DNA of 8,140 nucleotides. It comes from Leptospiraceae bacterium. GTDB taxonomy: Bacteria > Spirochaetota > Leptospiria > Turneriellales > Turneriellaceae. Positions 1 to 5,821 of this stretch are shown piece after piece. Made by a program: the position numbers and the translations under genes. The notes under the pieces were generated by a model. The model saw only the letters and a program-made list of their open reading frames with translations, did no database searches and was not told where the DNA came from. The stretch covers positions 1 through 8,140 of the forward strand of contig JAEUSA010000056.1 of NCBI GenBank assembly GCA_016788945.1, read 5' to 3'. The stretch's first letter is position 1. Each line of letters starts with the position of its first letter.

Positions 1-515
1 GGTTTGTGGTAATATCCAGGCATCAGCGGCATGATGACGGCCCCGGCTCGGGTGAGCGTCAGCATATTTTCGAGGTGGATTGCACTCAGCGGCGTTTCGC
101 GCGGACACAAAATCAGCGGGCGTCGTTCTTTGAGAGATACATCTGCCGCGCGCTCTATCAAATTCGTACTGAGCCCATGGGCTATGGCCGCGAGCGTATT
201 CATACTGCAGGGGCTTACAATCATTGCTTTATACGGCGACGAACCGCTCGCCGCGCGTTCGCCGATATCGTGGTAATCGCAAAATTTAAACTGATGCAGG
301 CTGGCATTTTCTCCATAACGCGCATTGAGAAGCTGATGTAACGAGTCCAAGTCGTCAATTTCCAAACCTTCTTCGGCGCGCAGTACCTTCAAAAACCCCG
401 GGGAAATAATCAAATCGCTTTGCCCATGGAGCGCCCTCATCTGCCAAAGCAACCGCAAGCCGAAGCGAGCACCTGAAGCACCGGTGAGAGCAATGATAAA
501 CCCGTCAGCGCTCAT
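1..515 (-). CDS. ubiX: UbiX-family flavin prenyltransferase (3' end beyond the left edge)
   Basis: UbiX joins a dimethylallyl group to reduced FMN, making prenylated FMN, the cofactor of UbiD-type (de)carboxylases. The visible 171 residues read as a near-complete UbiX. A Rossmann-like start carries TGASGA (residues 11-16) for flavin binding. SPCSMNTLAAIAHG follows (101-114), then LKERRPLILCPRETPL (128-143), and IMPLMPGYYHK at the end. Residues that match catalytic or substrate-binding positions known from Pseudomonas UbiX are S14, E49, K129, E140 and Y169. Roughly 20-30 C-terminal residues should lie outside the window. The ATG at 515 overlaps the stop of the upstream radical SAM gene as ATGA, which implies translational coupling; no strong Shine-Dalgarno is seen. 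No UbiD partner is visible here, so the decarboxylation it supports (quinone synthesis or other) is unknown. Family assignment is secure. Confidence 0.93.
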   Translation of the reverse strand, partial: MSADGFIIALTGASGARFGLRLLWQMRALHGQSDLIISPGFLKVLRAEEGLEIDDLDSLHQLLNARYGENASLHQFKFCDYHDIGERAASGSSPYKAMIVSPCSMNTLAAIAHGLSTNLIERAADVSLKERRPLILCPRETPLSAIHLENMLTLTRAGAVIMPLMPGYYHK

Positions 516-1516
516 TCCATACAAAAATAAATCTTTTCTTCAGGGCAACCATGCTTTTTCAGTATTTCCCGCGACGTCTCGAGCAGCCACATCCGTAGCG
601 GGCGCACGTAGCGCATTTTGTGATCGCGCCCTTGAATAAAATGTCTGGCAAACATCTGTGATTCGGCATAATTTGTGCGTGCCTCACGAAAAACATCTTT
701 GGCAAAGCGCACGACCCCGAGAGATACATAACGGATCGAATCGAAAGCGGTATGCTGTGCAAGTTCTTTGACCGTCGACGTAAACTGAGGGATAAAATCG
801 GGCGAGTAGATGATCGGGTCAAAATGAATGCCGATGGTGAATCCTGCGCGCGCCAGCTCGCTGATCGCAGCTATTCGTTTGCCCGTTCGCGGAGCCTCTC
901 TATCATATGTTTCTGCCTGCGAGTTTGCCGATAGGGAAAAGCTAACCACGACATTCGGCAAAGGCGTTAACTGGCGCAGCACCGACAAATTTACCGATTT
1001 GGTCCTGAGTTCGAGGTTTGCCTCCGGGTATAACGAAAAAAAATTCCAGTACGCGGGCAGTTCGCCCGTGATGTGCGAGAGAGCCAAAGAGTCGCTGAAC
1101 TCACCGGCATGAAACCAGACCTCACGACCCCGATGCTCGTGCAGCACGCGGCTCATTTCGTTCATAATTTCCTCATGATTCACAAACAAGACAAGATCAG
1201 GTGAGCTGAAGTATCCCTGCAGATAACAATATTCGCACTCATAGATGCAATTGTAAGCGTGGATGTAGTAGTAATGCAGCGCATCGTTGCCGTAACCATA
1301 GGCAGCCGGTGCCTCACGCACCACAGCACCGCGTTTTACTGCGAGGATTACGTTGCGTTCCTTACGCTTTTCCAGATAAGGCTTTTTGATTCGGGAAAAA
1401 ACATCTTGATAATCAAGAATGAATTCCGTATTTTTCGCTTCGAGCCGCTGGCGGATTACGGCGGTAATGGCAAATTTTTCGGCTGCAGATTCGATATAAA
1501 GTGTATCAATCCGCAT
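512..1516 (-). CDS. Spore photoproduct lyase-family radical SAM protein, lacking the canonical H-donor cysteine
   Basis: A 334-residue radical SAM protein. The cluster motif is C90-x3-C94-x2-C97, within YNCIYECEYCYLQGY (88-102). The spacing and numbering are like those of Bacillus/Geobacillus SPL, and the following Y98 is also retained. Other SPL-like blocks are LELRTKS (168-174), NVVVSFSLS (188-196) and IGIHFDPI (228-235). True SPL repairs 5-thyminyl-5,6-dihydrothymine using a cysteine near residue 140 as H-atom donor. Here the equivalent stretch, FHAGEFSDSLALSHIT (135-150), has none, and there is no cysteine between C97 and C324. So the fold and 5'-deoxyadenosyl chemistry are expected, but the substrate is unknown; a nucleic-acid repair role is only a guess. 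ATG at 1516 overlaps the upstream gene by 11 nt with a weak GGA ribosome site. It is the third gene of a four-gene operon. Confidence 0.9.
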   Translation of the reverse strand: MRIDTLYIESAAEKFAITAVIRQRLEAKNTEFILDYQDVFSRIKKPYLEKRKERNVILAVKRGAVVREAPAAYGYGNDALHYYYIHAYNCIYECEYCYLQGYFSSPDLVLFVNHEEIMNEMSRVLHEHRGREVWFHAGEFSDSLALSHITGELPAYWNFFSLYPEANLELRTKSVNLSVLRQLTPLPNVVVSFSLSANSQAETYDREAPRTGKRIAAISELARAGFTIGIHFDPIIYSPDFIPQFTSTVKELAQHTAFDSIRYVSLGVVRFAKDVFREARTNYAESQMFARHFIQGRDHKMRYVRPLRMWLLETSREILKKHGCPEEKIYFCME

Positions 1517-1901
1517 TGGTCCGTTCAGCTTCGCAATGCTTGAGCCAGGTGAGAATATCGAACCCGTTAATGGCTTCTTTTACGCGTTCGAAATCTTTTT
1601 GGTTCAGAATTTTTGCGTTTAGGACAATTTCTGCAGTTTCCAGAGTATGATCAAAGTGAGCCCGAAGCGGGGCGTGATTGAGTGGCGCAAGCAATGTATG
1701 GCGTTGGCGGCGTAGCTCAGCTTCTGCCGGAAAAAGTTGCTGTTCGAGCAGGCTGATGGCCGCCGCGGCAGATTCGGCTTTGAGGGCTTGGGCGAATACT
1801 TCGTGTGCCTGCCGCAAATGAGCGATTTGGTATAGCTCGGCGAGAATCCTTTTTTCCGATTGGGTTGTGTGAAATGGAAATTGAAGATCTGGTTCGGACA
1901 A
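1506..1901 (-). CDS. Hypothetical protein, 131 aa, probably alpha-helical
   Basis: I do not recognise this family. It is a soluble, Glu/Ala/Leu/Gln-rich protein with no signal peptide and no membrane segment. Heptad-like helical stretches run across about residues 14-70 (for example RILAELYQIAHLRQAHEVF and the region around ISLLEQQLFPAEAELRR). A second helical block lies at about 82-122. The only plausible start is TTG at 1901, one codon (CCA) after the TAA of the upstream MBL/cNMP gene and in the same frame, so no free-standing ribosome site is needed and re-initiation is likely. Its 3' end overlaps the SPL-family gene by 11 nt. Being sandwiched between these two genes supports reality and a role in the same process, perhaps as an adaptor or regulatory subunit, but function cannot be stated. 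It could also be a C-terminal domain detached from the upstream protein. Confidence 0.72.
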   Translation of the reverse strand: MSEPDLQFPFHTTQSEKRILAELYQIAHLRQAHEVFAQALKAESAAAAISLLEQQLFPAEAELRRQRHTLLAPLNHAPLRAHFDHTLETAEIVLNAKILNQKDFERVKEAINGFDILTWLKHCEAERTNAD

Positions 1902-1904
1902 TGG

Positions 1905-4049
1905 TTAGAATTCGTACTGCAATTTCATTTTTACACCGGGATTGCGATCGAAAAACTTCAATGCATCGTCGCGGCTGACTGCGTAAAGCGACGCCGCTCC
2001 GGTATTGGCAAAACTGTAGGAAAAACTCTCGCGACCGGTTTTGAGCAGGTCATTATGGATAATGACGTCACCGCGCGCAAGTTCACCGACTTTTTGTCCT
2101 CCGCTGGTGACCGCGACTTCACCTGAGCGAATGATGTAAAAGTACTTAGGCACCTCACCTTCGGGATAAATCGGCCCGGGTTCCGTAAATTCTACAGGAA
2201 TCAACATAGATTCAAGCCAGGTTTTTTGCGTTGAGGTGAGAAAATTCAGGTGCCGGCTTTGAGAGATGACGTTCCACGTTTCGGCGTCGCGCACCTTTGC
2301 AAGGCGGAGTAATATTTTTTCAAATTCAGAGCCCGAAATAAAATTCAGGAATTTGTCTTTTTCGACGGTAAATAGCGTCACTTCGGTTTCTGCAATCACA
2401 TCGGCCGTGCGCAGTTGGTCGGTGACGAGCGCCACTTCGCCAAAGTAATCGTAAGCGCCGTAAATCTTGCTCGATTGTAGATCTTGGGTACGCACCGAAA
2501 CCGAACCGAAATAGATAATATAGAAGCGGTCGCCATGTGTTCCCTGACGAATAATCACGTCGCCCTTTTTATATTTTTCGATCTCGACGATATCGATAAA
2601 TTCTTGCGCGCGCGAAATCGGCATATCTTCAAAGAAGTCAAGCTGTTTCAGCGTGCTGAGAATTTGCGAAGCTTTGACGTTTTCAGGCGCCGCGGCGTTA
2701 AAATACAGCGTATTTTCGATACCAAATTTAGCCAGCGTCAGGTGGGTGTCTTTTGGGAAATCCTTTTCACTGATGTGGTAAACGACGATACGTTTGCGCA
2801 CGTCGTCAGCCAATGAATCGAGATACTTGATTGGTGTGTGAAGCGGAGCTATACCTGACTCATGATAGATGACATTGCTGTGCCACGGAAAATTGCGCAG
2901 TGCTTTGTAACGTGATTCACTGATAATGTCGAGCGAACGAAGCTTCTCATGAATTTCCGGATCATTGTTGTGATCGGACGAATAAACGAACGACTGATCC
3001 TGAAATTTGAGCGTAAAGCCGATTGCGGGAATAGAGTGCAGCGTGTAAAAGATATCAAATCGGCCGCCGTGAATAAAGAACGGCTGGCCAACCTTCACCG
3101 GCTTGAAATCAAACAACCGGCGCAGGTAGCTGGCGTCGATGTTAGCAAACGCGGAATATTTAGTAAGAAAGCTGCTCATGACGGTATCGGTGGTGTAGAT
3201 CGTCACCTTACCTTCTTCGAGAATTTTCTGAAACGTGCCGGCGTCGTGATCGGCGTGGCAATGCGTAAGAATGATACTGTCGATAAATTTGGGATTCACA
3301 TTGGAATCTTCGAGCCACTCGGTAGTGTTCACGGGCGGGTCGATCATGATGCCGCTGTGATTTAGCCAGACGATGAAGCCTGAAGTGTTTTCGTGAGGAT
3401 CAAATCCATGACTTGGCCCGAGGCAGGTAACGCCGAAAAGCGGTGGCACATAGGGTTCATGTAGGCGGCTGCCGATTTGGTAAACAGTCTTGTAGTCAAT
3501 CTTGCCAGGGATATCCGCGATATGATTGCCGCCCTTAGTGATGGCAAAATTACCTTCGGCATCTTGACTGACGGTGATGCCGTTGTAAGTGAACCGGCCC
3601 TTTTCATTAAACAGACCGAAACCAACCATGTCGGAAAATTTGAATGTGCTGCTGAAGAATTTCATCTCGCGTTTGAGCGCAGGTACTTCGAGACCCTCAA
3701 GGTAATCTTTCGAGACATCTAAATTGCGCGGACCAAACACCGCTTCGTTGAACACGGTTTTAAAGCGCAGAAACTGTTCTTCGCTACAAATGAGAATGGT
3801 CTTGCGTTTTTTCAGAAAGAAATTATAATAAATGGGAAATTCCAGTTCGGCAACGCTGATGCCTTTGCGCCAGTTGAAAAAGTGTTTGGGCAGAACAAAG
3901 ACCGTCGGAACACCTTCGGGCAAAAACATCGTGTCTTTGATGGTCTCAGGCGGCGCGCCAAATTGAAAATAGCCACCAGGCGTCTGAACAAGATAACCAC
4001 CGCGTGGTAATTCTGTAACAATATGCGAAAGTTCTTTCAACGGTTCCAA
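1905..4049 (-). CDS. Metallo-beta-lactamase-fold hydrolase fused to two cyclic-nucleotide-binding domains
   Basis: A 714-residue, three-part cytoplasmic protein. Residues 1-200 form an N-terminal region I cannot assign. Residues about 205-455 are an MBL-fold domain with HCHADH (H263, H265, D267, H268), H338, D359 in SSDH, a YHESG block (396-400) and VYHIS (423-427). This is the metal-ligand order of tRNase Z-like and phosphodiesterase-like MBL enzymes. Residues about 470-585 are a cNMP-binding domain with YFGEVAL and LRTA, keeping the phosphate-cassette E538 and R547 used to grip cAMP/cGMP. Residues about 595-712 are a second such fold (YFYIIRSGEVAV) without that Glu/Arg pair. The likely job is a cyclic-nucleotide-gated hydrolase; the substrate is unknown. 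Start is TTG at 4049, six bases after a strong GGGGAG site. It heads the leftward operon and is divergent from the PilZ gene. Confidence 0.9.
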   Translation of the reverse strand: MEPLKELSHIVTELPRGGYLVQTPGGYFQFGAPPETIKDTMFLPEGVPTVFVLPKHFFNWRKGISVAELEFPIYYNFFLKKRKTILICSEEQFLRFKTVFNEAVFGPRNLDVSKDYLEGLEVPALKREMKFFSSTFKFSDMVGFGLFNEKGRFTYNGITVSQDAEGNFAITKGGNHIADIPGKIDYKTVYQIGSRLHEPYVPPLFGVTCLGPSHGFDPHENTSGFIVWLNHSGIMIDPPVNTTEWLEDSNVNPKFIDSIILTHCHADHDAGTFQKILEEGKVTIYTTDTVMSSFLTKYSAFANIDASYLRRLFDFKPVKVGQPFFIHGGRFDIFYTLHSIPAIGFTLKFQDQSFVYSSDHNNDPEIHEKLRSLDIISESRYKALRNFPWHSNVIYHESGIAPLHTPIKYLDSLADDVRKRIVVYHISEKDFPKDTHLTLAKFGIENTLYFNAAAPENVKASQILSTLKQLDFFEDMPISRAQEFIDIVEIEKYKKGDVIIRQGTHGDRFYIIYFGSVSVRTQDLQSSKIYGAYDYFGEVALVTDQLRTADVIAETEVTLFTVEKDKFLNFISGSEFEKILLRLAKVRDAETWNVISQSRHLNFLTSTQKTWLESMLIPVEFTEPGPIYPEGEVPKYFYIIRSGEVAVTSGGQKVGELARGDVIIHNDLLKTGRESFSYSFANTGAASLYAVSRDDALKFFDRNPGVKMKLQYEF

Positions 4050-4055
4050 GTCAGA

Positions 4056-4061
4056 CTCCCC
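4056..4061 (-). promoter_or_regulatory. Ribosome binding site fixing the TTG start of the MBL/cNMP gene
   Basis: On the minus strand GGGGAG lies six bases before TTG at 4049. No in-frame ATG fits the conserved-looking N-terminus better: an ATG just upstream is out of frame and meets TGA at once. This supports a genuine TTG initiation codon for the first gene of the operon. Confidence 0.7.
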
Positions 4062-4127
4062 ATGTGGTGCAGGCGGGTGTTACCGGTCGAGAATACACTG
4101 GCTGCAAACATCGCTTCGATTGCAGCG

Positions 4128-4161
4128 GGTCAAGTATTTTGCCGGGAAAATACGATTGACG
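4128..4161. promoter_or_regulatory. Palindromic divergent control region between the cNMP operon and the PilZ gene
   Basis: A perfect inverted repeat, GTATTTT - six bases - AAAATAC, spans 4134-4153. Immediately outside it are TTGACC on the minus strand (4128-4133) and TTGACG on the plus strand (4156-4161). Both are good -35-like hexamers pointing outward, toward the two divergent genes. The outer GTCAA and TTGAC also pair, extending the dyad apart from a two-base offset. -10 hexamers at the right distance are poor on both sides (TGTTTG at 17 bp on the minus strand; none convincing on the plus strand). So this could be an activator-dependent divergent promoter with an operator, or an operator alone. 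The dyad is observed; the regulatory role is inferred. Confidence 0.5.
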
Positions 4162-4163
4162 CT

Positions 4164-4176
4164 ACCGCTAGGCGGT
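4164..4176. repeat. Short inverted repeat ACCGC-TAG-GCGGT upstream of the PilZ gene
   Basis: A perfect 5-bp-arm dyad with a three-base centre lies just upstream of the PilZ ribosome site. It may be a half-strength operator or an mRNA 5' hairpin. It has no T-tract, so it is not a terminator. It may be chance. Confidence 0.25.
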
Positions 4177-4193
4177 GGTTGGTCAGATTTCGC

Positions 4194-4199
4194 GGAGGT
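4194..4199 (+). promoter_or_regulatory. Ribosome binding site deciding the PilZ gene start
   Basis: GGAGGT sits five bases before ATG 4205. The longer in-frame possibility from GTG 4175 would place this site inside the coding sequence and has no ribosome site of its own, so ATG 4205 is chosen. Confidence 0.8.
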
Positions 4200-4204
4200 C
4201 AAGC

Positions 4205-4828
4205 ATGTCCATATTGCGCCAGAGTCTCGCCCTGCAGGTGATGCCGATCGACGACAACCCCGAGGGATTAAAATACCAAGGCATTCTCGAAGAACTTGAA
4301 GACCGCCACATTAAGGTGCGCATGGACCCCGAGTTTGTCCATGCACCGGTATCTGACATTGTTCGCGTCGAATTCGCGATAGCTAATTTCAAGTTCCGCT
4401 TCGATGCGCCGATGAGCAGCAAACGCGAAGGTAATTTCATACGCATTTCGAAGCCGACGCAGATCTATAAGAGTATTATTCGTAAAGCACCCCGACTGCA
4501 TCTTAATACACAGATCAGCTACAATGTCTGGACTGAACCTGGTCAGCATTCGGCGATACTCACCGATCTGAGCTCGGTGGGCATGAAAATGATCACCACG
4601 CGCCAGTTGGCGAAAAATACCCTGCTCAGCGTCAATGTCTATATTCCAGGAAAATCACTGCGCTTTATTTGTCAGGCGATGGTGCGCTGGTGCACGCGCG
4701 ATCTGGATATCGACGCCAAGTATACTTGCGGTGTTTTGTTCACCACACTTTCCACTGAAGCCACGAAACGTGTGGAAAAATTCATCGGCGAAGAAATCGG
4801 CAAAACCTCGGTCATACCAGAACCTTAG
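4205..4828 (+). CDS. PilZ-domain protein, YcgR-like (candidate c-di-GMP receptor)
   Basis: A 207-residue cytoplasmic protein with two parts. Residues about 8-85 are beta-rich and resemble the N-terminal barrel of YcgR-type proteins (GILEELEDRHIKVRM, 26-40). Residues about 92-200 are a PilZ domain. Both c-di-GMP-binding signatures are present: the RxxxR motif at R93-KAP-R97, and D121-L-S123-S-V-G126 (DxSxxG). It should therefore bind c-di-GMP. Proteins of this layout often act on flagellar motility or envelope functions, but no flagellar gene is visible here, so its target is unknown. It is transcribed divergently from the MBL/cNMP operon across a palindromic control region and converges with the bestrophin gene, with 32 bases between the stops and no clear terminator. 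It appears monocistronic. Confidence 0.9.
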   Translation: MSILRQSLALQVMPIDDNPEGLKYQGILEELEDRHIKVRMDPEFVHAPVSDIVRVEFAIANFKFRFDAPMSSKREGNFIRISKPTQIYKSIIRKAPRLHLNTQISYNVWTEPGQHSAILTDLSSVGMKMITTRQLAKNTLLSVNVYIPGKSLRFICQAMVRWCTRDLDIDAKYTCGVLFTTLSTEATKRVEKFIGEEIGKTSVIPEP

Positions 4829-4860
4829 TTTCAGAAGCAATCCGCGGAAACGCATACTTA

Positions 4861-5730
4861 TTATTGCTGCAAAATTTCTGACGTGCTGTTTTGTATTTCG
4901 CTGACGATTCGCGTCAGCGGTAAATCATTCGGGTCGCCGCCAAAGGGATCTTCAATTTCTTCTGCGATCAGTTCAAGGCTGGCGAGTACATAAAAAATGA
5001 ACACGACAACCGGGGCGACGATGAAACCGAGTGAAACAGCGTAACCCAACGGCATGGTCATGATGTAGATGAAGATAAATTTTTTAATGAACGCGCTGTA
5101 TGAATAGGGTATTGGCGTGTTTTTGATGCGCTCGCAACCGCCACAGATTGCAGCAAATGCCTGTAATTCATTGTTGAGAATAATTAACTGTTCGCCGCTG
5201 ATTTTGCGAGCACGGTAGAGAGCAGTCGCTCGTTTTGCCATCGCGCCGGCAACGAGTGAAGGCGCATGCCTGATAAATTCAGCCTGCAGACCATGTTGTT
5301 TCAGTTCTGCAACATCGACGCCCTTGCCTTGCAAATGGTCGCGCAATGTTCGCGCGAACAGCGCGATCATTTTGGCGAAATAAGCGCGGTCTTTTTCCGG
5401 TACAGACCAGGCCGTTAGCTTAATTGCCATATTGCGACTCGTGTTGACCAGATCACCCCAAAGTTTACGTCCTTCCCACCAGCGTTCGTATGCGGTATTG
5501 GTGCGAAAAACCAACAATAAAGAAATAACGAATCCCAAAGTACCGTGCATTAGGCCGAGGTTTTTTACTTGGTTGGCTTCGGTGAGACGCCAATAACCGG
5601 TTTCCAAAAAGGCCACGAGTGCCGCGTACGCGCCGATGCCTACCATTGCCGGCAGCAACTTGCGGAATGTATCTGAGCGGTGAAAGCGAAAGATAAACGA
5701 AAACCAATCTTTCGGGTTGTAGGCGACCAT
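4861..5730 (-). CDS. Bestrophin-family (UPF0187) membrane channel
   Basis: A 289-residue inner-membrane protein of the bacterial bestrophin family, which forms pentameric ion channels (anion or cation depending on the member). Family signatures are FRTNTAYERWWEGRKLWG (75-92), CERIKNTPIP (199-208) near the pore, and the acidic EEIEDPFGGDPNDLPL (257-272) near the C-terminus. Four hydrophobic segments lie at about 24-42, 58-75, 213-230 and 233-252, the usual topology, and the length is normal for bacterial members. ATG at 5730 fits the conserved N-terminus (YNPKDWFSFIFR). AAGG lies only three bases before the start, and a strong promoter-like sequence lies so close that the message may be nearly leaderless. 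It is a single gene, convergent with PilZ and divergent from the ABC exporter. Ion selectivity cannot be read from the sequence. Confidence 0.93.
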   Translation of the reverse strand: MVAYNPKDWFSFIFRFHRSDTFRKLLPAMVGIGAYAALVAFLETGYWRLTEANQVKNLGLMHGTLGFVISLLLVFRTNTAYERWWEGRKLWGDLVNTSRNMAIKLTAWSVPEKDRAYFAKMIALFARTLRDHLQGKGVDVAELKQHGLQAEFIRHAPSLVAGAMAKRATALYRARKISGEQLIILNNELQAFAAICGGCERIKNTPIPYSYSAFIKKFIFIYIMTMPLGYAVSLGFIVAPVVVFIFYVLASLELIAEEIEDPFGGDPNDLPLTRIVSEIQNSTSEILQQ

Positions 5731-5739
5731 AGGCCTTCA

Positions 5740-5768
5740 AATTTATCAAAAAACATCGGTTGTGGCAA
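5740..5768 (-). promoter_or_regulatory. Sigma-70-type promoter for the bestrophin gene
   Basis: On the minus strand TTGCCA (5763-5768) is followed, after exactly 17 bases, by TAAATT (5740-5745), which is preceded by TGA as an extended -10. This is the best promoter match seen in the window. The predicted transcription start falls near 5733, about three bases before ATG 5730, so the transcript would have almost no leader. Confidence 0.55.
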
Positions 5769-5785
5769 GCGCATGAGGATTTATT

Positions 5786-5814
5786 TCGTCAAAGCGGACA
5801 ATTGCCGTTATTTT
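5786..5814 (+). promoter_or_regulatory. Weak promoter candidate for the ABC exporter gene
   Basis: TCGTCA (5786-5791), a 17-base spacer, then TATTTT (5809-5814). Each hexamer matches four of six consensus bases. The predicted start of transcription, near 5821, would make the message begin at or beside ATG 5822, which lacks a Shine-Dalgarno sequence. This is suggestive only. Confidence 0.22.
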
Positions 5815-5821
5815 TCATTTC

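Noticed and set aside
1259..1543. Plus-strand 94-codon open frame opposite the SPL-family gene
   Set aside because: Antisense shadow of a motif-rich gene; no domain, no ribosome site, and it crosses a gene boundary.
2949..3365. Plus-strand 138-codon open frame opposite the MBL domain
   Set aside because: It lies wholly inside the complementary strand of a gene with clear MBL motifs, has no recognisable family features and no convincing ribosome site.
4175..4204. GTG 4175 as the start of the PilZ gene
   Set aside because: The GGAGGT at 4194-4199 with ATG 4205 is a far better initiation site, and the extra residues have no ribosome site of their own.
4829..4860. Bidirectional intrinsic terminator between the convergent genes
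   Set aside because: Only short weak dyads are present, with no stable GC stem followed by a T-run on either strand.
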